Shown here: one piece after another, positions 39,633 to 48,097 of the stretch
Numbering within the stretch: position 1 is the stretch's first letter
Layout: each line of letters starts with the position of its first letter
Source of the DNA: a virus
DNA: 64,000 nucleotides
Strand: one strand, 5' to 3'
Virus record (IMG/VR): IMGVR_UViG_3300022866_000322
Span: 1-64,000 of that record
Made by a program: the position numbers and the translations under genes
Notes under the pieces: generated by a model
Databases searched by the model: none
The model's input: the letters and a program-made list of their open reading frames with translations, nothing else
What the model was told of the DNA's origin: nothing

Positions 39633-39669
39633 ACGCTCCTACGATGTTAAATACTTGTAGGAGCGTTTT
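39633..39669 (+). terminator. Terminator with a late promoter core in its loop
   Basis: ACGCTCCTAC pairs with GTAGGAGCGT (10 bp, 39633-39642 with 39657-39666). The 14-base loop contains TTAAATACTT, the late core, which would drive the gene at 39672. A short T-run follows. Confidence 0.75.
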
Positions 39670-39671
39670 CA

Positions 39672-40157
39672 ATGAATATACTCAGATCAATAATGGAGCG
39701 TCCGCTTCCAAAGATTACTTTCCAAAAAAGGAAAATGTACCGACCTAGTATGGATGAAACAATATATACGTATAGATTGATCAACTACTATATATTTGAT
39801 AACGCACTAACAATGCCTGACATCACACTAGGACAACCACAAAAAACCTGGGCCTACTGTCTTTGGTATCACGAGTTACAGTCCAAAGGCACGTTTTGCA
39901 CAATACATCTCAATAAGAACTGGATTTGCAGGCAGTGGTTTGTGAACGTACTTGCACACGAAATGGTGCATCAGTGGCAATGGGACGTTTACCGTCCAAC
40001 AAAAAATCCAAACTATAACAAGTACACCCACGAAAGTTTAGCACATGGTCCTAGTTTCTTTTCGTGGAGAGATACGTTTGCAGAACACAGCATGTGTCTA
40101 AAGCGAACATTTGGTCAAAAACGTTGGTACAAACATCAGAATTTTAATAAGTGCTAA
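39672..40157 (+). CDS. SprT-like zinc metallopeptidase
   Basis: This 161 aa protein has FDNALTMPDITLG, the zinc motif LAHEMVHQWQ, and a downstream HGPSFFSWRDTF that supplies the third His, as in SprT/Spartan domains. Spartan proteins cut protein-DNA crosslinks; phage forms may act in virion maturation or genome protection. It is followed by a second HExxH protein. Confidence 0.82.
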   Translation: MNILRSIMERPLPKITFQKRKMYRPSMDETIYTYRLINYYIFDNALTMPDITLGQPQKTWAYCLWYHELQSKGTFCTIHLNKNWICRQWFVNVLAHEMVHQWQWDVYRPTKNPNYNKYTHESLAHGPSFFSWRDTFAEHSMCLKRTFGQKRWYKHQNFNKC

Positions 40158-40173
40158 AGCGATAAATATCATA

Positions 40174-40560
40174 ATGCACATTAAAGATATCATAAACGAA
40201 AGTACACTATCCGATCACGAAGATGAACTACGAGACTTTGTAAAATGGACTTGTGATAAACTAAAGATCAAAAAAATGCCACGTCTAGAGTTTCAAGATT
40301 CAAAAGAATCAGGTGATCAAAAGAAAACAGCACACTTTGATATGCAGGACGGTATGATTTGGATATACACAGGTAATCGTAACCTTGCTGATATTATGCG
40401 CAGTGTTGCGCACGAACTAACACACTACAAGCAGGACGAAAAAGGACAGGTGTCTCCAGATCAGAGTTATCCAGGATCACCTATAGAACAGCAAGCAGAC
40501 GCAGTTGCTGGATACTTGATGAAACTATACTTAGACAAAGAGCCAGGAGCGTTAGAATGA
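40174..40560 (+). CDS. Zinc metallopeptidase with a capsid-targeting-like N-terminus (128 aa)
   Basis: The ATG at 40174 is placed just after the late-type motif GATAAATATC; the earlier start at 40111 is rejected. Residues 1-9 (MHIKDIINE) resemble T4 internal-protein leaders ending in [LI]xE, the cut site of the prohead protease gp21. The body has SVAHELTHYKQ (HExxH) and PIEQQADAVAGYL. If the leader works, an active peptidase would be packed in the head and injected. Confidence 0.7.
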   Translation: MHIKDIINESTLSDHEDELRDFVKWTCDKLKIKKMPRLEFQDSKESGDQKKTAHFDMQDGMIWIYTGNRNLADIMRSVAHELTHYKQDEKGQVSPDQSYPGSPIEQQADAVAGYLMKLYLDKEPGALE

Positions 40561-40874
40561 GAGCAAGCGAGCTGTACGAATCACAAAAACTAAGTTTAGA
40601 AGAACTTAAAGCCGCTATAGACAGTGGACAAGCACCCAAGGTACAGCCAGCTGGTTGGTCTGCTCGAATGAACAGCTTTGGTGAACTAGCTGAATTAGGC
40701 TACATGACTTCAGACGAAACACCAATGCGTGGTGGCAGGGACCGCAACGCCAATGACTGGGTGGTTACACAACAGTATGTAGGTCCTGGCCCAGTAACAC
40801 TGGTACGCAGTGACGGCACAGAGGAAGTTATAAACTCTGGATGGACAAATCAGGTAGAAGTAGATAGATCATGA
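40557..40874 (+). CDS. Possible internal head protein (105 aa)
   Basis: It starts MRASELYESQKLSLEEL, again a short helical leader ending in LxE. The remainder is basic/acidic mixed with QQYVGPGPVTLVRSDG. It overlaps both neighbours by 4 bases (ATGA). Function unknown. Confidence 0.6.
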   Translation: MRASELYESQKLSLEELKAAIDSGQAPKVQPAGWSARMNSFGELAELGYMTSDETPMRGGRDRNANDWVVTQQYVGPGPVTLVRSDGTEEVINSGWTNQVEVDRS

Positions 40875-41068
40875 GAGCCCGTGAATTTGTAATAGAAAAC
40901 TTTGCTGACGGTAAAGTAAAAGGCAAAAGCAGACCAGGCAGAGTTAAAAAGTCTGGTGCTAGTTGCAAAGGCTCAGTCACTAGTTTACGAGCAAAAGCCA
41001 AGAAGTATTCAGGCGAACGTGCCAAAATGTATCATTGGTGCGCCAATATGAAGTCCGGCCGCAAATAA
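40871..41068 (+). CDS. Possible internal head protein, basic (65 aa)
   Basis: Starts MRAREFVIENFADGK, a leader ending in VIE. The rest is strongly basic (KSRPGRVKKSGASCKGS, SLRAKAKKYSGERAKMYHWC), suited to DNA contact in the head. I recall similar C-termini in marine T4-like phages. Function unknown. Confidence 0.65.
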   Translation: MRAREFVIENFADGKVKGKSRPGRVKKSGASCKGSVTSLRAKAKKYSGERAKMYHWCANMKSGRK

Positions 41069-41111
41069 AACTCTTTATAAATCAATAACTTACACTCCAA
41101 TTAAAAAACGG

Positions 41112-41160
41112 TTGACCTGTTGTCCAAAATAGTCTATAATACGTAAGTATATTAACTAGT
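41112..41160 (+). promoter_or_regulatory. Repeated early promoter, copy 3
   Basis: TTGACC (41112-41117), 17 bp with TTGTCC, TATAAT (41135-41140), ACGTAAGTATATTAACTAGT. Drives the paralogue of the 5262 gene. Confidence 0.85.
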
Positions 41161-41175
41161 AACAAGGGCTAACAA

Positions 41176-41403
41176 ATGACACAGACACAACAAAAAACAT
41201 TTATAAATTACTGCTACGAGTTTTACGGTATCGGTGGTATTTACGATTTGGGTGTTACCATAGAGGACGTCGCAGATGCGGTTGCATTATATAAAGTTAA
41301 GTGTAATCGTTACCCAGAAATGTGGGGCGATGGTGATAGTGTAGACCGTGAAAGAGTTCGTGATATCCTGGTTGTGTTATTTCATAATAAGGAGTTTGCA
41401 TAA
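41176..41403 (+). CDS. Early small protein, paralogue of the 5262 gene (75 aa)
   Basis: It shares FINYCYEFYGIGGIYDLG and GDGDSVDRERVRDIL with the 5262 product (about 36 kb apart), including position relative to the same promoter. A family of early-expressed proteins with unknown role. The next gene follows 1 base later. Confidence 0.75.
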   Translation: MTQTQQKTFINYCYEFYGIGGIYDLGVTIEDVADAVALYKVKCNRYPEMWGDGDSVDRERVRDILVVLFHNKEFA

Positions 41404-41404
41404 T

Positions 41405-41689
41405 ATGACACCATTTGCTAAAGAAGATTTTAACTGGGACGGTGACTATCTAACTTATTCCGGTGCCTATAACGGTTGCAAAATGATGATGCAAGTAAAT
41501 CCAAACGCACATCCTAGTTGGGAAGGTAAGAGATACCCAAAATTTGTTGCTAGGTTCAAAAACAACAAAGGTCAAAGGCGCCGCTTTCAAAAGTTCTTAA
41601 TTGAAAACTTTAGGTGTGAAGAATACTTCAAAGCCGCAGAAGCTACTTCACCTCTTCAAGCGTTAATGGCCAAAGGGTTTACTAGTTAG
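41405..41689 (+). CDS. Hypothetical protein (94 aa)
   Basis: Starts MTPFAKEDFNWDGDYLTYSG. The middle has KFVARFKNNKGQRRRFQKFL, a basic stretch. A longer in-frame start upstream overlaps the paralogue gene and is rejected. Function unknown. Confidence 0.6.
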   Translation: MTPFAKEDFNWDGDYLTYSGAYNGCKMMMQVNPNAHPSWEGKRYPKFVARFKNNKGQRRRFQKFLIENFRCEEYFKAAEATSPLQALMAKGFTS

Positions 41690-41722
41690 TTTCTGTAGTT
41701 TAATTTTAATAGGAGAGTAAAC

Positions 41723-41884
41723 ATGGGTTATTTTAGTGAACTTGAAACAGATGTACTTGACATGTATTGTGCTGAAGTTCCAGTTGAGCAAATTGCTGAA
41801 GAATTTGGTATCAGTACCGAGTTGGTAGAAAAGATCGGCCGCAAATGGGAAAAGGACAACGATAACGCTCTAGACTATGCATAA
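41723..41884 (+). CDS. Small helix-turn-helix protein (53 aa)
   Basis: Behind AGGAGAGTAAAC. The segment VPVEQIAEEFGISTELVEKI has the spacing of a DNA-binding helix-turn-helix. It is acidic overall and may regulate phage or host promoters. Confidence 0.6.
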   Translation: MGYFSELETDVLDMYCAEVPVEQIAEEFGISTELVEKIGRKWEKDNDNALDYA

Positions 41885-41892
41885 TATTTTGG

Positions 41893-41941
41893 TTGACCTT
41901 TACGTCAAAAGAGTCTATAATACGAAGTATATTAACTAGCA
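41893..41941 (+). promoter_or_regulatory. Repeated early promoter, copy 4
   Basis: TTGACC (41893-41898), 17 bp with TACGTCA in place of TTGTCC, TATAAT (41916-41921), ACGAAGTATATTAACTAG. The most divergent copy in the spacer. Confidence 0.8.
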
Positions 41942-41956
41942 AGAGAGGCATACAAT

Positions 41957-42121
41957 ATGGAATACGACATAAACTTGGTAGAAGTACTTATGAGACCAAC
42001 CCAAGATTTAGAAGAAGCAGTTTGTAAAGTAATGAAGTATTTCAAGTGCGATGAGGATCAAGCAGTTAGTATGGTGAATGGAGTAATGGCACATTACGAT
42101 ATGGAGGCACAGAATGATTAA
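41957..42121 (+). CDS. Small early protein (54 aa)
   Basis: MEYDINLVEVLMRPTQDLEE followed by a helical domain. The next gene starts within its last codons. Function unknown. Confidence 0.55.
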   Translation: MEYDINLVEVLMRPTQDLEEAVCKVMKYFKCDEDQAVSMVNGVMAHYDMEAQND

Positions 42122-42242
42122 TTTTGTTGCAGGTATTGTAGTAGGTATCATTATTAGTAGTGTTGGGTTTACAGTTATTGCCGAAAAAGTTGACCAAGGC
42201 ATTGGTGTGGTCCAAGAGAGTGTTAAAAAAGCAGTAGAGTAA
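42114..42242 (+). CDS. Single-span small membrane protein (42 aa)
   Basis: One membrane helix (VAGIVVGIIISSVGFTVIA) and a short amphipathic tail. Similar tiny proteins occur in marine T4-like phages. It overlaps the previous gene by 8 bases. Confidence 0.6.
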   Translation: MINFVAGIVVGIIISSVGFTVIAEKVDQGIGVVQESVKKAVE

Positions 42243-42248
42243 AAACGG

Positions 42249-42277
42249 TTGACATAAGAAGTAAATGGTAGTATAAT
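42249..42277 (+). promoter_or_regulatory. Sigma70 consensus promoter
   Basis: TTGACA (42249-42254), 17 bp, TATAAT (42272-42277). It lacks the repeated downstream block. Confidence 0.8.
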
Positions 42278-42328
42278 CGAAGATGTATTATTTGTTTTTT
42301 AATTTTAATTTTTTAGGAGTTATTGACT

Positions 42329-42670
42329 ATGACTAATAAAACTTTCGCAGTAGCAGGTGTTTCTACGCTTAAAGGTGTTACTAAGGTACGTTTCGCAAAT
42401 GATATGACACGTGTTAAAATCCTTGTTAAGGATAGGCATGAGAATATCGATCTTGTTTCACTTACAGATGCGATGAGCAAAGGTGAAGCAGTAAAAGCTC
42501 TAATGGGTATGGACACAATGATGAGTGATCCGCTCAATGCAGAAGCAATCCGTGCCGCAGATGCCAAGTACAATGGCAGTGTTAAGGTTACTAAACAAGA
42601 AGTAAGTTTGGATAGCATTAAGGCACGTGTACTAGAAGGCAGTGTAGCAGTTGAATCTGAAATGGCTTAA
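42329..42670 (+). CDS. Conserved phage protein of unknown function (113 aa)
   Basis: The ATG at 42329 follows TAGGAGTTATTG. The start MTNKTFAVAGVSTLKG.TKVRFANDMTRVKILVK recalls a conserved protein of T4-like marine phages. A compact monocistronic unit with consensus promoter and strong terminator suggests high expression. Confidence 0.7.
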   Translation: MTNKTFAVAGVSTLKGVTKVRFANDMTRVKILVKDRHENIDLVSLTDAMSKGEAVKALMGMDTMMSDPLNAEAIRAADAKYNGSVKVTKQEVSLDSIKARVLEGSVAVESEMA

Positions 42671-42687
42671 TACACTACACACCTAGT

Positions 42688-42712
42688 AAAAGGGCCTCTG
42701 GGCCCTTTTCTA
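42688..42712 (+). terminator. Intrinsic terminator
   Basis: AAAAGGGCC pairs with GGCCCTTTT around TCTG. Confidence 0.85.
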
Positions 42713-42740
42713 GTAAATACAAGTTATTGCTGTATGAAGT

Positions 42741-42990
<250 letters not shown>

Positions 42991-43016
42991 GCAGGGCTTT
43001 CGGGCCCTGCTTTTTC
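42991..43016 (+). terminator. tmRNA terminator
   Basis: GCAGGGC pairs with GCCCTGC around TTTCGG, followed by TTTTTC. Confidence 0.85.
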
Positions 43017-43035
43017 TTTAGTTCTAGGATTTAAA

Positions 43036-43512
43036 ATGGCTATAGCGATGCAATCATTACCATATGTTTATAAACTACCCGATGGTACATATATTCACGT
43101 TACTATGCGACAGTATGGCGGTATTGCGTTAAGTGGAGAAGCACTTGAGGACTTTAACAGTGACATGGCTAGATTAAACGTAGTAGAAAAGGCCCATTTA
43201 GGCAAATACCAAGTACAAAGAGAAACAATAGAAGGAACCGTTAACATAAACGGACAGTCTTACCCTAAAGTACCACTATTAAAATCTACGTATCCTAATG
43301 AATCAGAGTTGCCAGACTTCAGTGATGATTACTTTAGTATTATGTGGAAATGGGGTACTATAATGACACAAGACCCCAATATTAGGTACCATGCTCCAGG
43401 AGCATCAGGTAATAGTTACGTCAATGAAAAAGATCCCTGCATCAAAGAAGTTGGCACATATGGCGACAAGCATAAAATGTGTACATGGTCAACTATTACT
43501 AATGTACAGTAA
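43036..43512 (+). CDS. Hypothetical protein (158 aa)
   Basis: Beta-rich soluble protein (YKLPDGTYIHVTMRQYGGIALSG), with Pro/Asn-rich C-terminal half. Probably structural-type but not recognised. It precedes a gene with a late promoter. Confidence 0.55.
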   Translation: MAIAMQSLPYVYKLPDGTYIHVTMRQYGGIALSGEALEDFNSDMARLNVVEKAHLGKYQVQRETIEGTVNINGQSYPKVPLLKSTYPNESELPDFSDDYFSIMWKWGTIMTQDPNIRYHAPGASGNSYVNEKDPCIKEVGTYGDKHKMCTWSTITNVQ

Positions 43513-43516
43513 AAAT

Positions 43517-43526
43517 AATAAATACG
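43517..43526 (+). promoter_or_regulatory. Late promoter motif
   Basis: AATAAATACG, 29 bases before the ATG at 43556, with TTTAGGAGAG as ribosome site. Confidence 0.5.
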
Positions 43527-43555
43527 TTATATATATGCTTTAGGAGAGAAAACAA

Positions 43556-43930
43556 ATGGCTTACATATTCATAGCTAATGATTTAATATACACACATGAT
43601 GATGCTACTACTACACAGTTTGAATGTAGAGACTACGGTACGGTTAAAGGATTAACTGGCTCAGACTTATCTACAATGAACGCTAGATTCGGCGCTTATG
43701 ATACTGCAATGCAACCACTAATTGATGCAGGAACCTTAGTTGTTGAGGGTAGTCCAGCTGATTCAGCGGTGTTGTACAAAAAGTACACATTTACTACAGA
43801 CCCAGTACCAAGCGAAGATTGGTTTGCTGACATAGTAGCAAATGACGCAGATGCTCAGTCCGTTAATGACGAAATGCAGGCTGATGCTAACGTCACCTGG
43901 ACAACAAGATCTTGGACAGATAGAACTTAG
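43556..43930 (+). CDS. Hypothetical protein (124 aa)
   Basis: MAYIFIANDLIYTHDDATTT with acidic C-terminal half (DWFADIVANDADAQSVNDEM). Function unknown; the late promoter suggests a virion or late role. Confidence 0.55.
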   Translation: MAYIFIANDLIYTHDDATTTQFECRDYGTVKGLTGSDLSTMNARFGAYDTAMQPLIDAGTLVVEGSPADSAVLYKKYTFTTDPVPSEDWFADIVANDADAQSVNDEMQADANVTWTTRSWTDRT

Positions 43931-44000
43931 TATCTTCAATCAATACTTATTGAGAACTGGGCTATAGAGATATAGCCTAGACTCTATACTCAACCATATT

Positions 44001-45206
44001 ATGAATAAAACTTTCTGTATCCTTCCTTGGACGCATTTCTTTCACGACGCTACCGGTAAAGTCTCGCCCTGTTGTAATGCTAATTGTAGCAGAACGGACG
44101 GCGATCAAACCTCTGATTACGGGAACATGCGAGATTATGATACTCACATGGACATAATGAATCAGGACAACTTTAATACGTTACGACTTAATATGTTGGA
44201 AGGTAAAGAGACTACTGAATGCCAGCCCTGTTACGACATAGAAAAGCATGGTGGAAAAAGTTTTAGACAAAGCAAGAACACAATGTTGGATCAAATGATC
44301 ACCATGGACGAGATTGAAGAAATGACCAATCCAGATGGTAGTCTCAAAGACTTTAACATGCGATATTGGGACATTAGGTTTAGCAACGTATGTAATCTAA
44401 GTTGTCGTATGTGTGGTCCAGAATACAGCCATACCTGGGCAAAAGAAGTTGATAAACGATTCAATGGTAAACACATAGTCAAAGCACACGAGTCAGAAGA
44501 ATGGTCCGACATGATCAGTAAGTATGGCCCATTGGATGAGTTATATGACATATACTTTGCTGGTGGTGAAGTTATGTTCCAGAAAGAACACTGGCAGATG
44601 CTGGATCACCTAATAGACATTGGTAAAACAGATGTTATGGTGATGTATGTTACCAATTTAACCAAGTTGGATTACGATGGATACAAGTTACTAGACTACG
44701 TACCCAAGTTCCGCGACGTGACATTTACTGTTAGTATGGACGGCACAGGCGACCTATTGGAGTATATTAGGTGGGGTAGCAAATGGGACCAGATAGTTAA
44801 GAATCTAGATACTGTTAACAATTTGCCTAACGTACACTTGCGAGTAAATCATGTTACCATGTGGTACAATGTTCTTGCATTACCTAAAACGTTAGACTTT
44901 TTGTATGGTAACGGTTATCTCAAAGAACCGTACCAATTGGATCTATGCATTGCACAAGAACCTGAGAATCATGTGGGTGCTCTACCTGAGGATCTCAAAT
45001 TAGTAGCAATAGACAAAATAAAGCATAGCACGTACTATGTCAATGGATTGTTAAAAGACAAACTAGATGCAATATGCAATGCAATGATGACTGTGGAATA
45101 TCCTTTACCAATCGAACATACCGAGACCTTAGACACACGTCGCGGTTGTAATATCGTAGACGTTCTGCCAGAGATTGAACCTTATTACTTAATTGGTGAA
45201 AATTAA
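44001..45206 (+). CDS. Radical SAM protein 2
   Basis: This 401 aa protein has SAM cluster CNLSCRMC (C131, C135, C138) and AGGEVM at the glycine motif. N-terminal module: C6 (FCILPWTHF), C24 and C25 (VSPCC), C74 and C77 (CQPC). The layout is shared with the proteins at 27628, 53434 and 60725. The FCxLPW...P.CC start is typical of twitch-type radical SAM proteins, found in marine phages. No partner gene identifies a substrate. Confidence 0.87.
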   Translation: MNKTFCILPWTHFFHDATGKVSPCCNANCSRTDGDQTSDYGNMRDYDTHMDIMNQDNFNTLRLNMLEGKETTECQPCYDIEKHGGKSFRQSKNTMLDQMITMDEIEEMTNPDGSLKDFNMRYWDIRFSNVCNLSCRMCGPEYSHTWAKEVDKRFNGKHIVKAHESEEWSDMISKYGPLDELYDIYFAGGEVMFQKEHWQMLDHLIDIGKTDVMVMYVTNLTKLDYDGYKLLDYVPKFRDVTFTVSMDGTGDLLEYIRWGSKWDQIVKNLDTVNNLPNVHLRVNHVTMWYNVLALPKTLDFLYGNGYLKEPYQLDLCIAQEPENHVGALPEDLKLVAIDKIKHSTYYVNGLLKDKLDAICNAMMTVEYPLPIEHTETLDTRRGCNIVDVLPEIEPYYLIGEN

Positions 45207-45207
45207 A

Positions 45208-45236
45208 TTGACACAAGGGTAGTAATACCATATAGT
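45208..45236 (+). promoter_or_regulatory. Sigma70-like promoter
   Basis: TTGACA (45208-45213), 17 bp, TATAGT (45231-45236), starting right after the radical SAM 2 stop. Confidence 0.7.
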
Positions 45237-45256
45237 ATATACTCAAAGGAGGTGTT

Positions 45257-45505
45257 ATGTTATATGAACTTATTCTAGTAACCAACCTAGGTATCAACCC
45301 TGTGGCCGTTTACGACAACGAATACGAGTGCATGATGGGAGCAGAAGATTGGAAAGAACAAAACATAGCGGCAGGATGCGTACCTAAAATATCCCCAGAA
45401 GATGCATTTGAAAGACTGTTAAATATTATGAACGAGTTCGATCAAATAATCAATGATGGCTCTGCGCAGGGTATAATAAACGAATTACCGGAACAAGTCG
45501 AATAA
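45257..45505 (+). CDS. Hypothetical protein (82 aa)
   Basis: A very strong ribosome site AAAGGAGGTG precedes MLYELILVTNLGINPVAVYD. The C-terminus is acidic. Function unknown. Confidence 0.6.
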   Translation: MLYELILVTNLGINPVAVYDNEYECMMGAEDWKEQNIAAGCVPKISPEDAFERLLNIMNEFDQIINDGSAQGIINELPEQVE

Positions 45506-45516
45506 AGGACATTCAA

Positions 45517-45735
45517 ATGGGCATGGGTATTACTATACAAACACTAGACAGAATTAAACAGTCAGATCCAGATAAGCATGATCTATTACATAAATTATGG
45601 CAAAACAGTTTTGGTGAAGGAGCCACAATTGGATTTGTAGAAGCACAATGTGACGCCGCTGGTCTCAACAACACAGGCAACGAAGATATTGACTTTGTTA
45701 TATCTGCTATTAAGCTCAACATCAGTAACCAGTAA
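45517..45735 (+). CDS. Hypothetical helical protein (72 aa)
   Basis: MGMGITIQTLDRIKQSDPDK behind AAAGGACATTCAA. Helical, mildly acidic. Function unknown. Confidence 0.55.
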   Translation: MGMGITIQTLDRIKQSDPDKHDLLHKLWQNSFGEGATIGFVEAQCDAAGLNNTGNEDIDFVISAIKLNISNQ

Positions 45736-45738
45736 AAT

Positions 45739-46488
45739 GTGAAAAACAATATTGAACTGGTAATAAGCCATTACGAAGGTTCTGGCGGAAACTTTTTAGG
45801 CAGACTGTATGCCGGCAAAAATCTAGACTCACAACCAGACTTTCGTGTTGACACGAATCGTGACCCTTACTCTCTGCCTATTAACGGTAGGGACAATTGG
45901 TATGAAGAACTAGAACAGGATCTAGTAGATCACACAGTGCTGATAACGCACAACTACGATCGTGAACTTATAACGAACACCTTTCCCACTGCTAAACTAA
46001 TACAACTATACCCTTGTAGACAAGTTGGCAACTGTCTGTATAATATATCCTATAAAAAACTATCTTTAAGCATGTCTAACGCAGTAGATAACCATTATAT
46101 ACAGATCCAAGATTGGTATGAACACTACACCAAGCATACGCCAGAATACCCTTGTGTTGACCCTGTAGACCTGTCTAATAAGCCGTTTGTTGAGCAGTTA
46201 TTAGGCGTTCAGTTTACTGTAGAACAAGATAGATACTTTAACAAATACTGGAGTAATCAACTCAAGTATCGGTTGTCTATCCCCACTAAACCCTTGTCAA
46301 TGCTAGATTTGGTTAATCTTTGGGCTATTCAGAACTGGTGTACAGAATGGTCAGTAGCATTCCTACTGTATGTGTACGAGCTAACACATGATCTGTTTGA
46401 TCGTAGGAAATGGAGCATAGATCAACAGGACCTTACTAGTTGGGATAGCGTGTATCTCCTTGAAAAACAATACAATTTTATTGGTTGA
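45739..46488 (+). CDS. Sulfotransferase-like P-loop protein (249 aa)
   Basis: A GTG start (or internal start) gives SHYEGSGGNFLGRLYAG near the N-terminus, a glycine/serine loop like the PAPS-binding P-loop of sulfotransferases. VLITHNYDRELITNTFPTAKLIQLYP is like their second strand region. The assignment is tentative. No ribosome site is clear at GTG 45739. Confidence 0.45.
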   Translation: MKNNIELVISHYEGSGGNFLGRLYAGKNLDSQPDFRVDTNRDPYSLPINGRDNWYEELEQDLVDHTVLITHNYDRELITNTFPTAKLIQLYPCRQVGNCLYNISYKKLSLSMSNAVDNHYIQIQDWYEHYTKHTPEYPCVDPVDLSNKPFVEQLLGVQFTVEQDRYFNKYWSNQLKYRLSIPTKPLSMLDLVNLWAIQNWCTEWSVAFLLYVYELTHDLFDRRKWSIDQQDLTSWDSVYLLEKQYNFIG

Positions 46489-46533
46489 CCATCTGCCCAA
46501 AAGGCTCTATAATACGTAAGTATATTAACTAGT
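46485..46533 (+). promoter_or_regulatory. Repeated early promoter, copy 5
   Basis: TTGACC (46485-46490), 17 bp, TATAAT (46508-46513), ACGTAAGTATATTAACTAGTA. From 46497 to the ATG at 46549 it is identical to copy 7. Confidence 0.85.
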
Positions 46534-46551
46534 AAGGAGCTAAACAAGATG
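46497..46551 (+). repeat. 55-base direct repeat, copy A (promoter -10 through start codon)
   Basis: Identical to 48525-48579. It covers part of the spacer, the -10, the conserved downstream block, AAGGAGC and the ATG, so both transcription and translation signals were copied together. Confidence 0.9.
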
Positions 46552-46899
46552 ACTGCAACGATCGAAACATACAATGTAGAGCTGGTGCACCAAGAAGCCC
46601 TGCAAGCGGCTAACACGGCGGCTCAGGAGTTTGCTAACAGTCACTTTAACGGTGACGACGGTGGGGCTTGTGGCTTCAGCTGGGTTGATGTCTACGGCGT
46701 ACGTAGCAACAGCAAGCTGGGCAAGGCCCTGCAGACAGTGGGCTTCCGTAAGAGCTACTCAGGCTCCTTGCAACTGTGGAACAAGTGGTACATGGGCCAG
46801 AGCGTTGATGCTAGCGGAGCAGGTGCAGACGCATACGCTACCTTATTAAAAGACAAGCTGGGCTTGGACAAGTGCTACGCAGGAAGCAGGTTAGATTAA
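46549..46899 (+). CDS. Conserved early protein (116 aa)
   Basis: Contains FNGDDGGACGFSWVDVYGVRSNSKLGKAL and LQLWNKWYMGQSVD. I recall similar proteins in T4-like marine phages. The gene is visibly richer in G and C than neighbours. Function unknown; strong early promoter and ribosome site suggest high early expression. Confidence 0.7.
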   Translation: MTATIETYNVELVHQEALQAANTAAQEFANSHFNGDDGGACGFSWVDVYGVRSNSKLGKALQTVGFRKSYSGSLQLWNKWYMGQSVDASGAGADAYATLLKDKLGLDKCYAGSRLD

Positions 46900-46904
46900 A
46901 TTGA

Positions 46905-46953
46905 TTGACAGTTTGTCCGAAAACCTCTATAATACGTAGTATATTAACTAGTA
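46905..46953 (+). promoter_or_regulatory. Repeated early promoter, copy 6
   Basis: TTGACA (46905-46910), 17 bp with TTTGTCC, TATAAT (46928-46933), ACGTAGTATATTAACTAGTA. Drives the ParB-like gene. Confidence 0.85.
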
Positions 46954-46963
46954 AGGAGCTGGT

Positions 46964-48097
46964 ATGGCACAATTTGTTTTAGAATACAAAGATATAACTC
47001 GAAAGCCTAACCCTATGCGGATTCTAAATCCGTTAGCAAAGGCTAGCAACGAAGTGGTAGATCTACTTGATAGGGTTGAAACACTAGAGCGCAGTAATGC
47101 TTGGAAAAAATTAATTAAACAGTGGCAAGAACAAGATAAGATGCTGGATCCAAATCTGCTTCCTAAGGTGGCTAGAATGGGGTTAGGCAAACTGGACATT
47201 GCTAACGATATTCAACGACAACTAGACGCTAAACATTGTGCTAAGACTATTGCTGATCCTGCAAGATTTATGGAGCAGTTGGTGCAGGCACTAAATTGTG
47301 TTGTTACTAGCGACGGTAAATGGTTGAGTATAGATGGACAGCACACTGCTACAGTACTTGCATCTTTAATCAGAGCAGGACTTGTAAAAGGAGTTGATGC
47401 AGATAACTGGCGTGACTTTGAAGTTAATGTACTCTACGTAGAAACAGATGATTTGGCTTTTGCAAGAAAGGCGTTTGGTATTCTTAACGGTAAAGGTAAG
47501 AAGCGACAAAGTGCGTACAGTGATTTGCGCACAAGCGTTTATGTAGTTCGTATTGACAAGAACACAGACGACGAAGAGGATGTTGCTATAGAACGTAAGG
47601 TAGCTATTGCAGAAAAGTATGATTGCTATCCTGTTGAAGAAAAGAGTGCCTTAAACAAACATCCAGGCACGTTTACTAACGTGGGTATCTTTAAAGCAAG
47701 AAGCGATAAAGTCATCGAAGAAGCGTGTAAATGGCATAACACATACTTTCATCAAGACAATATACACGTATCATTGTTCTTTATGCTTGATGAACTTGCA
47801 AAAAATAAAGCAAAACTTACGGATAAGTTTTTGCGTGAGATTGCGGGTTTAATACAAAATATATTTGTTGACTTGGACGGTTATGCAGGAGCAGTTCATA
47901 AAGCATTCAAACTGTTCACTGAAAAGCAGTACGGTGAAGCTATGCCGTGGCGAGACGATGCGTATATCATTGGACTGTTACAGTTATACAAAGAACTAGG
48001 TGGCACTGAACGGGTTCCGCAGTTGTTGTTAGACACATATAGCGATTTACATCTTTACTTTGGTGATGAGATCGTTGAATACGCAAAGGCGGCGTAA
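46964..48097 (+). CDS. ParB/DGQHR-like protein 1 (377 aa)
   Basis: The motif WLSIDGQHTATVLASL resembles the DGQHR/ParB nuclease-like fold, in which the GQHR turn binds a nucleotide. The rest is mostly helical. It lies behind an early promoter and is coupled to a GIY-YIG gene (1-base overlap). The gene at 55643 has a related DGNTRQH motif. It may act on host DNA or chromosome structure; this is inference. Confidence 0.65.
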   Translation: MAQFVLEYKDITRKPNPMRILNPLAKASNEVVDLLDRVETLERSNAWKKLIKQWQEQDKMLDPNLLPKVARMGLGKLDIANDIQRQLDAKHCAKTIADPARFMEQLVQALNCVVTSDGKWLSIDGQHTATVLASLIRAGLVKGVDADNWRDFEVNVLYVETDDLAFARKAFGILNGKGKKRQSAYSDLRTSVYVVRIDKNTDDEEDVAIERKVAIAEKYDCYPVEEKSALNKHPGTFTNVGIFKARSDKVIEEACKWHNTYFHQDNIHVSLFFMLDELAKNKAKLTDKFLREIAGLIQNIFVDLDGYAGAVHKAFKLFTEKQYGEAMPWRDDAYIIGLLQLYKELGGTERVPQLLLDTYSDLHLYFGDEIVEYAKAA

